Origin: Chimonanthus salicifolius
Taxonomy: Eukaryota; Streptophyta; Magnoliopsida; Laurales; Calycanthaceae
DNA length: 64,000 nucleotides
Direction of reading: 5' to 3'
Assembly (NCBI GenBank): GCA_013350335.1
Contig: CM023534.1
Span: forward strand, 20,231,302 to 20,295,301
Every line of letters begins with the position of its first letter. Position 1 is the stretch's first letter. The translations under genes and the position numbers were made by a program. The notes under the pieces were generated by a model. That model did not search any database, was not told where the DNA came from, and was given only the letters and a program-made list of their open reading frames with translations. Shown here one piece after another: positions 1 through 10,056 of this stretch.

Positions 1-2010
1 ATCGTCACCAAAGTTGTAAGATCCATTATCCTGTGGAAAACTCGTTGTTTGTGATTCAATGAAATCACCTACATTATAATCAGTATTTAAATCTACACTC
101 GTAGATGCCTGTGAAGAAGGTGGCCTATTCGGACAAGTTCTCCTCGTATGACCAGTATTTTTACATAACCCACATCTCCTTCCATTTAGTTGATTCTCTA
201 CAATCTCAAATGCAGAAGGATCTCGACGTGTAGATGTTTGGCCCTGTGATGAATTCCTTGAACCTGGATGACGTCCTCTAGAATATAGCATAATAGGGTG
301 ACTGACTGGCTTATCATGGATGGCAAGATTTTGAAGATGATTTAGGAGCATCTCTTGATCATACGAAGACAAATGTCCATATTTGTTCTTAATACCTTCA
401 AAGTGTACATCTAATACATCCCCAGGGCTCCTCCTTTCAATCCTCAAGTCAGCCAATGAGATTAAGTCTATTCTCCATTGTGGGTGTATGTCATCCAAAT
501 GTAAGTTGTCCATCCATTGCATTTTGTGCGCACACGGTAGGCCCATTGAAGCTGTAAACTCTTCCGTACAAATGGGTTTCAATGATCGGTTCATAAGCAT
601 ATCATATTGGTTGTAAACCTCATTTATTGCGAAATGAGAAACTTTGTCCTTCAATTCATCAAAGAAATGAATAGACACATCACATGCAAACCGAATCTTC
701 TCATCCTCAAGTTGAATCTTGAACTCTACAAATTGATTTTCAATGACATGGGCTATCTTTCTTCTGACAACATCTAGATCACATGTAGATGTAGATATAT
801 AACTTTTCAGAATAGCATGTGCACCCTCAACTCTTGAAGTAGCTCGATTCTTAAAATGTAAACTCCATCCGATCCATGCCTTGACGAATTATTTTTTAAG
901 TGGGATCCATGTCCTTGTTAAGTAGTTCACTGCCTGCGAATTATCTCTAAAATTTTGTTTGAATGCCTCAAACGCTGTATTAAATGCTTCTTCGGTTGGG
1001 GACTCAATCATGACATTCCATTCGGTAAAAAATGCATTTCAGTCTTCCATTCTCTTAAACAAAGGTTTACAACGAGCGACAATATTCTTGTTGATATGCC
1101 AGGAACATAAAATATGTACAGCATTAGGGAACTCCAAATCAATGGCATTCTTTAACGCCAATTCCCTATCAGTCAAAAGAACTTGTCGATCATGGTGCAC
1201 TCCGAAGACCTTTTTAAATATCTGTAATGCCCATACATAATCTTCAAATTTCTCATTTCTTAGAAATGCAAAGCATGAGCAGAAATTCTTATTGAAACTT
1301 GTCACACCAACGACATGAAGCAATGACATATGATATCTGTTGGTTTTGTACGTGCAATCCATCAGAAACCCATTATGATATCTGTCGGTAAGAAAAATTG
1401 ACTTCGGATGTACGAAAAAGAGATGGGATAGATGACCATCACTGTCATAGTCAAGAAAGTATTGATAACCACCTTGTTGAAGATCTTCTATCAAAGCTTC
1501 AATTGTAGTTCGACCCCTTAGTTGCTCTTTCCGAAGCGCAGAACAAAAGTTGTACAAATCAGCCGCTGATATTCCAATATCTGGATTTTGATTTCTAAGG
1601 GTCGTCAAAATTTGCCGTAGTGGTATATTGCTACTCCTCATTTCAATGATCATTCTTTTCTCAGAATCTGAAAAACATCTTGTACTTGGATGACCTAATA
1701 ATACATCCGATATATCATGATTGTGCTCCAAACTCTTTATGGTCAACTTCCATGACCCATCAACAATCTGTTTTCCTTTAACTTCAAAAGGACAATTACA
1801 TTGGCGAGAGTATGCTTTCCTCTTTCTATCATCGTCATCCAAGCTAACCGTGCTGCGGTATTTACCTCCTCTATCGCAACCAAGGACTAATTTATTTTCC
1901 TTTTTACATGACCTCTTTATCGTACATACAAAGCCTTGTTTAAGAGCTATATTCTTAACATAATTTATAAGGTCTTCACGACTTTCAAAACATCCCTCAA
2001 CAAACTCCAT
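1..2010 (-). pseudogene. MULE transposase pseudogene (MuDR/FAR1-like), C-terminus off window
   Basis: Reading down from the ATG at 2010, the first 323 codons are open. A FAR1/WRKY-GCM1-type N-terminal zinc-binding region comes first (about residues 15-100, ending in a C-W-x-L-x8-H-x-H-type pattern, EHNHD). The MULE catalytic region follows, with residue D218 in LMDCTYKTNRYHMSLLHVVG, then LTDRELALKNAI and the CSWHINKNI motif. An in-frame TGA follows MED at 1039. The aligned position in the second copy is Trp, so this is a nonsense change. A TAA follows at about 893-895. Beyond it the frame continues through a SWIM-like region to a zinc knuckle C-x2-C-x3-GH-x4-C (about 136-178) and runs out of the window. 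It therefore cannot make a full transposase from this copy. Family: MuDR-type DDE transposases that cut and paste DNA in the nucleus. Confidence 0.85.
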
Positions 2011-2565
2011 GCCACTTGAGGATTTAAACCTACCTCTAAAACACTAATAATAATGATTTCTAGAAAAAAACTGAGATAGGACTTACCTTCGATTCGAGAT
2101 ACGAGATCCAGACATTAGCTTGAGAGAGATAACTTCGACCCGAGCTAACAGATTGAGAGAGTGAGTGTGTTGAAAATGGGAATGATTTTTTTTTAAGGGT
2201 TTGGGATTTAAAAGGGGTTCATTGTTTTGGGATTAAAAAGGGGGGTTGAAAATGGGGTTTTAGGGTTAAGTATTTGAAAAAGGTGGTTAAAAATGGAGTA
2301 TAAGGGTTTGGGATTGAAATGGGGTTCAAGGGTTTGGGATTGAAAAGAGAGTTGAAAAGGGGGTTGAAAATGAGGTTGTAGGGAGAAGTGTTTGCAAAAG
2401 GGGTTTAACGGTGAAAAGTGGGTGTTGAAAATGGGGTTTAAATTTTAAGGGAGAAGGGATTGAGAAAGGGGTTCAAGGGAGAAGGGAGAGGGAGAGGGAA
2501 ACGAGGGTTTAGGGTTTTGAATGGAATGAGACGAGTGGAATTTCGTGGATCGATTTATATATAAG
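2011..2565 (-). other. MULE-1 transposase leader, G-rich on plus strand
   Basis: No coding capacity is seen. On the plus strand the stretch 2180-2520 is a run of degenerate GGGTTTGGGATTGAAAAGG-like units. The block just upstream of the transposase (2080-2160) and this G-rich block both have counterparts upstream of the MULE-2 transposase (25400-25740), so this is an inherited leader or promoter region of the element. The plus-strand GGG runs could fold as G-quadruplexes; that is inference. Confidence 0.5.
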
Positions 2566-3712
2566 TTCCATTCATTCGAATGAATCAGCCCATTCATTCG
2601 AATGAATGCCTTGAAAACGTGCATTCATTCGAATGAATGGTCTGATTCATTCGAATGAATGCATCAGATACTGCCTGAGAATGGCAGTCCAGGAATTCAT
2701 TCGAATTGAATCAGGCCATTCATTCGAATGAATGCACGTTTTCAAGCATTCATTCGAATGAATGGTCTGATTCATTCGAATGAATGCATCAGAGACTGCC
2801 TGAGAATGGCAGTCCAGGCCATTCATTCGAATGAATCAGGCCATTCATTCGAATGAATGCTTGAAAACGTGCATTCATTCGAATGAATGGTCTGATTCAT
2901 TCGAATGAATGCATCAGAGGCTGCCTGAGAATGGCAGTCCAGGCCATTCATTCGAATGAATCAGGACATTCATTCGAATGAATGCACATTTTCAGCCATT
3001 CATTCGAATGAATGGGCTGATTCATTCGAATGAATGCCTGGACTGTCATTCTCAGGCAGCCTCTGATGAATTCATTCGAATGAATCATCCCATTCATTCG
3101 AATGAATGCCTGAAAATGTGCATTCATTCGAATGAATGGGCTGATTCATTCGAATGAATCAACTGAACCAGAGGGACTGTCATTCCGTGGCAGCCTCTGA
3201 TACATTCATTCGAATGAATCATCTGATTCATTCGAATGAATGCACGTTTGAAGGCATTCATTCGAATGAATCAGTTGATTCATTCGAATGAATGCTGTGT
3301 ATGCGAATGAATCGAATGATCGGGCTGAACAGTACTCCGTGTTACTGTTCAGCCCATTCATTCGAATGACTGGGCATTCATTCGAATGAATGTATTCAGC
3401 GGAATCGTGTGCGAATGATTCGAATGATCGGGCTGAATAGTAACACGGAGTACTGTTCAGCCCGATCATTCGAATGAATGTCCAGTCATTCGAATGAATG
3501 GATTCATTCGAATGAATGCCAAGATGAATTGGGCATTCATTCGAATGAATCCATTCGGCGGATTCGAACGACTTGGGCATTCGAATGATCGGGCTGAACA
3601 GTACTCCGTGTTACTGTTCAGCCCATTCATTCGAATGAATCCAAAATGAACTGGGGATTCATTCGAATGAGTGCCAAAATGAACTGGGAATTCATTCGAA
3701 TGAATGGAAACG
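2566..3712. repeat. Array of 30+ copies of a 16-bp perfect palindrome in the MULE-1 terminus
   Basis: The unit ATTCATTCGAATGAAT equals its own reverse complement. I count about 30 exact or near-exact copies, mostly in pairs spaced about 22 and 30 bp apart. Between 2640 and 2945 the palindromes are set in a higher-order unit of ~125 bp that also carries TGCCTGAGAATGGCAGTCC. The same spacer appears inverted near 3040 and 3170, so the array contains direct and inverted halves. From 3320 a second spacer family appears (GTACTCCGTGTTACTGTTCAGCCC-like, in both orientations). ORFs reading NSIHSNE-type repeats here are translations of the palindrome, not genes. Confidence 0.95.
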
Positions 3713-3796
3713 CGGGGGCAGAATCGTAATTTCACCCGAATTTCGAATTCGGGTGTGTAGAGGCAGAACAACCGAGTGTGTGTAAGTGCTCCCTTT

Positions 3797-3915
3797 TAGT
3801 AATCATGTTGGCTAGAGATTGACTTTATAAGATAGATTTGAGGATTGTGAAAGACATTTGTCACTTAAGCGAGAGAAGTTTTTTCTATAACTTTGGTGTG
3901 CCATATGGTAGTGAG
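3797..3915. repeat. Left part of a ~330-bp direct duplication (other copy 12183-12515)
   Basis: The stretch containing GACTTTATAAGATAGATTTGA and TTTTCTATAAC matches 12195-12275. Its continuation is at 10057-10280 (AGGTGAAGAGAATTAACGCT, TTTCTCCCACCCACCAACTT), matching 12295-12515. The LTR element 3916-10051 therefore split one copy of a pre-existing direct duplication. Confidence 0.75.
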
Positions 3916-4341
3916 TGTTGGATTTATGGCTCAAAGCCTTATTGGACCTGAGTTGTCAGATGGGCCCAGGCCTAGGCCCAGTGGGCTCAATCTGTTGTAA
4001 GCTAAACTATTTAAGTTCTCTTTGTCTAAGGGTTTCTTTGGTGAAGCCTAAAGAGACCATCCCAGCTCCAAGGGAGAGCTGCGAGGAGTGAGAGTTTAGT
4101 GAAGAAAATAGAGAGAGGGACGAGGGAAGATACTGGGAGATTTGGGTCAGGGATTCCTGAGTGGCATTGTCCATAAATCTTATACTTTGTATTTATTCTT
4201 TATAAATAAGATCTACACTCTCCCGTGAACGTAGGCCAAAGTTGGTTGAACCACGTATATCCTGTGTTCTTTTTGTTCTTGCTTGTGTGTGTTTGATCTG
4301 TAGTTTTAATGGTGAATGTGGGTTGGGTCTAATCTCCAACA
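3916..4341 (+). repeat. 5' LTR (426 bp)
   Basis: Starts TGTTGG and ends CCAACA. A TATA-like CTATTTAAG lies near 4008, followed by a purine-rich transcribed leader (GAGAGCTGCGAGGAGTGAGAG). The 3' LTR is the same length. Confidence 0.9.
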
Positions 4342-5262
4342 ATTGGTATCAGAGCCAGGTTTAGAATCGGGACTGGAGGAAATCACAGATCGAAGGAGGC
4401 TGCTGCGCAGAAGAGAGATTGGCCGAGAATGAGGAGAACTGCAAGTGCTGGCTAAGAAAGGAGGGTCGAGAAAATGGGCACCGGCTGTAGGAAGGGCTAG
4501 ATCAAATCTGATCTGCAAAGGTTGTAGATCTGATGCAGCATATCCAATAGAGGGGTGCGGCCTGCAATGTGCAGCAACACCGGAGGCAGCTGCAAGTCGC
4601 AACCAAGGAGAGGTAGCACTAGCAATGAAGGACAGCTCAACCAACAGAGAGATCTGAGAGCCTATCTCGACTGTAGATCTGGGTTGCATCAAATTTGAGG
4701 CAAGGAGCAGCGGTGGAGCAGGAGCAGCAAGGGGCGAAAGCGAAGCCGCATAGTCGTCGGAGGAACAGATCGGCAGATCTGATATCAGAGGAACAGTGGC
4801 GCTTGAGAGCAGGACTTGAGACAGATCTTATCTGAGAAGATCGGAGGTGCTGGGTTTGTCTTAGGGCAGATTGCATGGAGAGGTGGAAAAACGGCAGCAG
4901 AAAGGCTGCAGCAGCGAGACAAATCGGCTACAGCAGCCTGAGCCAGCGGCACGAGGGCCAGAGGGTAGATCCAAGCGGTGAAGGAAAAGAAAGCCAAATC
5001 TGAGAGCAGGTCGTGAGGAAGGAAAGGGTCTTGCAAAGACCCGTCGCTTGCAGCCAGATCTGGGTTTTCATCTAAAGTCACAGCGACAGCATATCGGATC
5101 GCTCAGGCAGATAGGTCAGATCAGCATGTGGCAGCAGAGGGGTTGTAGCAAATCAGAGAGCAGCAGCAAGAAGGAAAGTTGTTGCAGTAAAAGCCGAGCG
5201 GCATCGATTTTCTCTAATAGGCAAAGAGAGAGGCTCGGTAAATCTGAGTGGCTGACGGATGG
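4342..5262 (+). other. Internal region of the non-autonomous element, left half
   Basis: This stretch between the PBS and the nested solo LTR is rich in AGATCTG and GCAG-type words and resumes after 8702. Short ORFs occur on both strands, but none shows a recognisable domain. Together with 8702-9625 it forms ~1.8 kb of apparently non-coding internal sequence. Confidence 0.6.
4344..4356 (+). promoter_or_regulatory. Primer-binding site, initiator tRNA-Met type
   Basis: TGGTATCAGAGCC lies two bases after the LTR end and matches the complement of the 3' end of plant initiator tRNA-Met. Confidence 0.88.
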
Positions 5263-6397
5263 TGTAACTCCCCGCCATTTTTCATTCGCTTTCCGAAAAA
5301 TTAGAGTCTATTTTTTTTTATAAATAGAAGAGTGGTCGAGAGTGGGACGTCACGACGCTGAGTTCAGTCCGAACTCCTAAAGTTCGACCCTTAATTGGCC
5401 AACACTACGTGTGCATGAACTAAGTCCATGAATACGGTTCACACGTAATAATATATACATGCGGATTAAATCATAAGCTGTGGATTATAATAGAACCTAA
5501 ATCTATTCCTTTTTAAATAGCAAAGTAGTTCAAGTCTTTAACCATAATTACCTTTAACTCAAATATCCAAAACAAACCATTCAAACCATAGCAAAATTAT
5601 CTAAGTTATTACATGCCCGAAATCTAGCTACTCAAATTACAAGTCCATGAGTAACTTTAAATAAAATATAATAAAAGACATCCAAGCTCCTAAGCTTGGC
5701 TCCGATCTCGCTCATCGTTTCCTTCATTCCCTGTGTCATTCACTAGGGTAGAAGTAGGACGTTAGACCAACGTGCCCAGTAGGTATTCCAAGTAAGGCTA
5801 ACACATGGTTAGTACAAATCATATATAATAACATAATGTTAAAATCATATAAAATCAATGTCATGTCATGATGTCAAATGCAATGAGTCCCACCCATCAC
5901 AATCACATGTATCCTCTTGATGGGATTCTCATCATCAAGGTATCCCCACAGTTGCCTTACAGACGCCCCGACGGAGTGTGTTCTCCGGATTCTTCTTGAT
6001 AGATATACACATCAAGGTCTTCCTACGAATGCCTTACGGACGCCCCGATGGAGCGTAGCCTCCGGTTACAAACATCCCTCCCATGCCATGCATGAGATGT
6101 ATATGTCCATATGCTACGTATTAGAATACCCATAGCATCAAAACTTCATATTTGAAATATATAATTTTTACAACATAAACCATTAAAATAAGAAGTTAAA
6201 CCATATTACATAACCATGGTTTCAAAGAGGTAGAATCCTACCAAAGACAACTAAAGTGTCCTTGAGCTTTAATCCGGTAACCGTTCACGATCTTGCACCC
6301 CTTGTGAAGTCCCGTTACCTTATAACATATCAACCAATTAATCTCATGTCCCATTTGATTTACAATAATGTCTAAGTCCATAACCACAACCTTGTGG

Positions 6398-7535
6398 GGT
6401 TCGGTCCTACACCATGGCCGAACCTCACTCACTTGATTTTAATCCCTCCTTTGATTTATTAATCAATCATCCCTAAGTTAATCATTTAAACCCTTAACCT
6501 AAATCCATAAACCAACCTTTGTGGGGTTCGGCCATACAACATGGCCGAACCTCACTCACTTGATTTGGTCCCTCTTTGTAATCCTTTGATCTTTTCAATT
6601 AATTCCAAAACCATGCCATCCTTGATTCATAAAACAAAACACTTATAAATTAATCATCTAACCTTATCAACACCTTAAATCCATAAAACATTCCCCATTG
6701 GGTTCGGCCCTACACCATGGCCGAACCCATGGTCCATCATTTTCACCCTTAATTACATCTTTGCCATTGTTTTATCTATGGTTGTCCATTTCATTCATTT
6801 AAAATATGCTTAGACTAATAAATAACCCACTAACATGGTTCATGGGGTTCGGCCATACACCATAGCCGAACCCATGATCTTTCATTTTAGCCTATATTTA
6901 AATATTGCCATTATTTCCATCTCCTTATTTTTTGGTCCAAAAACATATATTCATGACTAAATAATTCATCAACATAAACAACACCCATAATCCAATCCTT
7001 CCATCTCCTAACATAATTATTCATCTAACATGATTGGTCCATGAATGACCCATAAAAATTGATTCATGGGGTTCAGCCATACACCATGGCCAAACCCTAT
7101 GATGTCTATATTCCATCTTTAAGTTCATGAACCAAGGTATCTATAATTAAATCCCTCAACATGACCTCATTCAAATCCTTTACAATCATCAATACTTTTC
7201 CATGGAAAGACCTTTTTAAAATTATTAATAATCTTCCATGGCCGAACCCTATGGTTCGTAATCTTCTCTTTAAAACCATTCATCCAAGATTATAATCCTT
7301 TGATGAAGTTCTCATACATTCATCCATTTGAACCCTGAAAACCTTTTAAAAAAATCATAAACATACTTCTATGATTTCCATTATTCAAATCCATTAAAAA
7401 ATATTAACAATGTCCTTCCATGGGGTTCTGCCATACATCATGGCCGAACCCTATGGTTCATTCTTTTCATTAAACCTCATCATTCATCCCTTAATCTTTC
7501 TTCCATGGGGTTCGGCCATACACCATGGCCGAACC
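6398..7535. repeat. Eight dispersed hairpins inside the solo LTR
   Basis: The motif is GGTTCGGCCAT, a five-base spacer (ACACC), then ATGGCCGAACC, an 11-bp perfect stem. Copies or slightly mutated copies start near 6398, 6526, 6701, 6845, 7070, 7240 (half), 7425 and 7509, set in AT-rich unique sequence 100-200 bp apart. The stem is better conserved than its surroundings in most copies. Confidence 0.9.
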
Positions 7536-7675
7536 CTATGGTTCCTTATTTTAACAAAATCCATTAAAATACCTACTGGTTCCCCGACTCCTCCGGTTTT
7601 CCTTTGCTCCTACTCGTTCTTTCAATCTTTTCTTTCCTTAGCCTCTTCCTCCTTCCTTCTTACTTCTTTGGCCGA

Positions 7676-7872
7676 GAGTGAGACTTGAGAGAGAGAGAGA
7701 ATTCAGCCTTGAGAGCACTTGAGAGGGAGAGAGAGAGAGTTCGGCCTTGAGAGCACTTGAGAGGGAGAGAGTTCAGCCTTGAGAGCACTTGAGAGGGAGA
7801 GAGAGAGTTTGGCCTTGAGAGCACTTGAGAGGGAGAGAGAGAGAGTTCGGCCTTGAGAGCACTTGAAAGAGA
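7676..7872. repeat. Tandem repeat of a ~50-bp GAGA/TTCGGCCTTGAGAGCACTTG unit
   Basis: About four to five tandem units combine (GA)n with TTCAGCCTTGAGAGCACTTGA or TTCGGCCTTGAGAGCACTTGA. It lies within the solo LTR. (GA)n tracts are common plant promoter elements; any function here is unknown. Confidence 0.9.
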
Positions 7873-7997
7873 TAGAGTCTAGAATGCAACCCTTAGTCTT
7901 TTCTTTGTTTCAATGAAACACAACCAAGGGTGGTGTCCTTTGGTGACACCCCTTTGTAACTCTCATTTTCATTAACTTCCATCCTTAATGCTCCACT

Positions 7998-8270
7998 TGG
8001 GGGTTTCATCCATGAGATGAAACTCCCACCTCCAAGTGTGAACCCCTTGTGTAACTCCCACAAAACCACCACCTCCCATTGATATTCCATTTTGGGGGTT
8101 TCATCTATGAGATGAAACTTCATACCCCCCTACCCCACCCCCCCCCCCCCCCCCCCCCCCCTCTCCTCCCCTCCAACGTGTACCCTTTGTTTGAATTTGA
8201 AATAACCAAAACCCCTCACCTCTCCATTAATGATTCAAGTGGGGGTTTCATCCATGAGATGAAACTCTCA
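7998..8270. repeat. Three GTTTCATC hairpins and a C24 homopolymer
   Basis: GTTTCATC-CATGA-GATGAAAC occurs near 8004, 8097 (with a variant loop) and 8245, inside ~120-bp repeated blocks of the solo LTR. Between the second and third copies there is an uninterrupted run of 24 C (8138-8161), which on the minus strand is a strong G-quadruplex candidate and prone to length errors. Confidence 0.85.
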
Positions 8271-8701
8271 TTCCAACGTGTACCCTTAGGTTTTGACTGG
8301 TGTAACCCCCAAAACCCTTTCATCCAACTCACCTAACTCATATAATTTAATTCAAATCCATTCAACTCACTTAACTCATCATCTTAAAATCAACTCAATC
8401 ACTTGATTGCATTCCCATTTAATTCAGCCCCAATTAAGTTAGGCTTGAACTCACTTGGTGGTCAACCAAGTCAACCATGACCCATTAGGTCTCAATTGGG
8501 CATTTTGACCCAAAAAAAAACCTTGACCCAATTAAATGCACCTTACCCATTTACTTTAAATTGGACCTTATATCATAACCGTTGGGTGTTAATTGGGCCA
8601 TTGACCCAACACCTTACCCATCTAAGGTTCATATCCGTTAATTCACAATTTAAATGGCAAATTCCGTAAATATTGATAACTTGGAAATCCGGGGTGTTAC
8701 A

Positions 8702-9625
8702 GATGGTGTAGCGCCGGTGGAACAGCAAAGCTGACCCATTCAGATCTCAGGTAGGGAGCCATCACAGAGAGCGGCAGTGGTAGCAGCCAGTAGGCAAATA
8801 TGGTTTTCCGGCGGCAACAAACAGGTGAAGTTGTATGCAAATCTCAGAGCATCGAGACAGTAAGTGCGGCCACACCAGAGTCGGCCAGATCTGGGAGATC
8901 TGTGGGCGGATGTTTGAAGAAGAGATCAGAGAGGTGTAAGAAGGCATCACCGGAAATGGAGAGGTCAACCGAGCACACACAGCAACAGGTCGCTCCGGCC
9001 AGCAGTGAGCGGTGACGGCAAGAGGCTGCGGCAGGAAACCAGAATTCCGCTCAGTTTTGGGGTAAAACTGAGTGGAAAGATTAAAAAAAAAAGGTTTTGG
9101 TGGTCTGGAGGACCACCATTTTAGGTGCACAGGCAAGACCACAGATTTGGGTGCACCGAGGGACTATAGATTGGGGTAGTTCTGCAGGACTACAGGTACT
9201 GTTTGCATGGTGATCAGCAGGACTACAGTTTCAGGTGACCCTGCAGGACCAAAATTTCTGATACTCTTCAGCGGACAATCAACGGTCAGAATTGTTTTAC
9301 AATTTCTGGAGTCATAGGGAATCGGAATTGAAAACCATCTTCGCCTGTGCGACCGCAACTAAGAGATCTACGCAGTGACCGGTGTCGATTTGGAAAAGGA
9401 GAGGAAAATTTTGGAGGAATCGGGAGTGGTCAACGGTGGTGCAAAGGACTCGGGCGGCAATGGTTGGGTTGTTCAATCTTACTCAAGACTGGTGGAGCAT
9501 CCTAAGGTAAGGGATGGATGACTTACAGAAGATGAAGATTTGGAGGTGCTACACAGCAGGTGGAGGTGTCATAATAAGAGGGCAACAATCTTCATGGTGT
9601 CGGGCTTTTTCTCCAAGGTGTAGTT
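8702..9625 (+). other. Internal region of the non-autonomous element, right half
   Basis: Resumes after the second GATGG. It contains variants of a phrase of the type GGACTACAGxTT (about 9140-9250). It ends with CTCCAAGGTGTAGTT just before the 3' LTR, the position of the polypurine tract; the tract is poor, with two pyrimidine interruptions. No coding domain was recognised. Confidence 0.55.
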
Positions 9626-10051
9626 TGTTGGATTTATGGCTCGAAGCCTTATTGGGCCTGAGTTGTCTAATGGGCCTAGGCCCAGGCCCAGTGGGCTCAA
9701 TCTGTTGTAAGCTACACTATTTAAGTTCTCTTTGTCTTAGGGTTTCTTTGGTGAAGCCTAAAGAGGCCATCCCAGCTCTAAGGGAGAGCTGCGAGGAGTG
9801 AGAGTTTAGTGAAGAAAATAGAGAGAGGGACGAGGGAAGATACTGAGAGATTTGGGTCAGGGATTCCTGAGTGGCATTGCCATAAATCTTGTATCTTGTA
9901 TTTATTCTTTATAAATAAGATCTACACTCTCCCGTGGACGTAAGCCAAAGTTGGGCTGAACCACGTATATCATGTGTTCTTCGTGTTCTTGCTTGTGCGT
10001 GTTTGATCTATAGTTTTAATGGTGAATGTGGGTTGGGTCTAATCTCCAACA
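9626..10051 (+). repeat. 3' LTR (426 bp)
   Basis: Same length and ends as 3916-4341. It is followed directly by the TSD GTGAG. Confidence 0.9.
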
Positions 10052-10056
10052 GTGAG

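Larger units (their letters stand above)
1..3789 (-). mobile_element. MULE-1: Mutator-like element, right-hand part
   Basis: The element runs off the left edge of the window. On the minus strand it holds a MULE transposase pseudogene, then a G-rich leader, then a terminal region built from a palindrome array. The right end near 3789 is placed by comparison with the right end of MULE-2 (26264). Both share the outer ~75 bp with the same landmarks in order: GGGCA, TAATTTC, GGTGT, GGCAGAA and a closing GTGT-TGTA. The sequence beyond 3797 is a genomic repeat that recurs at 12183, which supports the boundary. The left end and TSD are not visible. The outer boundary is good to about 10 bp. Confidence 0.75.
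5263..8701 (-). mobile_element. Solo Ty3/gypsy-type LTR nested in the LTR element, TSD GATGG
   Basis: A 3439-bp insertion with ends TGTAACTCCCC...GGGGTGTTACA is flanked by the exact 5-bp duplication GATGG (5258-5262 and 8702-8706). It has no internal coding domain. I orient it on the minus strand because TGTAACACCCCGG at 8701 is the usual start of plant gypsy LTRs, and because a TACTGGGCACGTTGG block near its 5780 side parallels the 3' part of the Tekay LTRs here. It is read as a solo LTR left by recombination between two LTRs. It carries several internal repeat arrays, listed separately. Orientation is inference. Confidence 0.8.
3916..10051 (+). mobile_element. Non-autonomous LTR retrotransposon (LARD/TRIM-like), TSD GTGAG
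   Basis: Two 426-bp direct LTRs (3916-4341 and 9626-10051) begin TGTTGGATTT and end ATCTCCAACA. The flanking 5-bp target duplication GTGAG is exact (3911-3915 and 10052-10056). A primer-binding site follows the left LTR, so the element lies on the plus strand. The LTRs differ at about 25 positions by my reading (~6%), which indicates an old insertion. Without the nested solo LTR the element is about 2.7 kb. I found no gag, protease, RT or integrase motif in it, so it would depend on a partner element for mobility. Confidence 0.88.

Noticed and set aside
2566..3712. CRISPR-like spaced repeats
   Set aside because: Spacers are themselves repeated and the unit is a perfect palindrome with irregular spacing; the context is a plant nuclear MULE, with no cas genes.
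3206..3771. Two overlapping minus-strand ORFs with NSIHSNE-like repeats
   Set aside because: They are translations of the 16-bp palindrome array; the repeat period and self-complementarity explain the open frames on both strands.
4306..5323. Several ORFs of 70-128 aa in the internal region and LTR junction of the non-autonomous element
   Set aside because: They cross the LTR end, PBS or nested-LTR boundary and lack any gag or pol motif.
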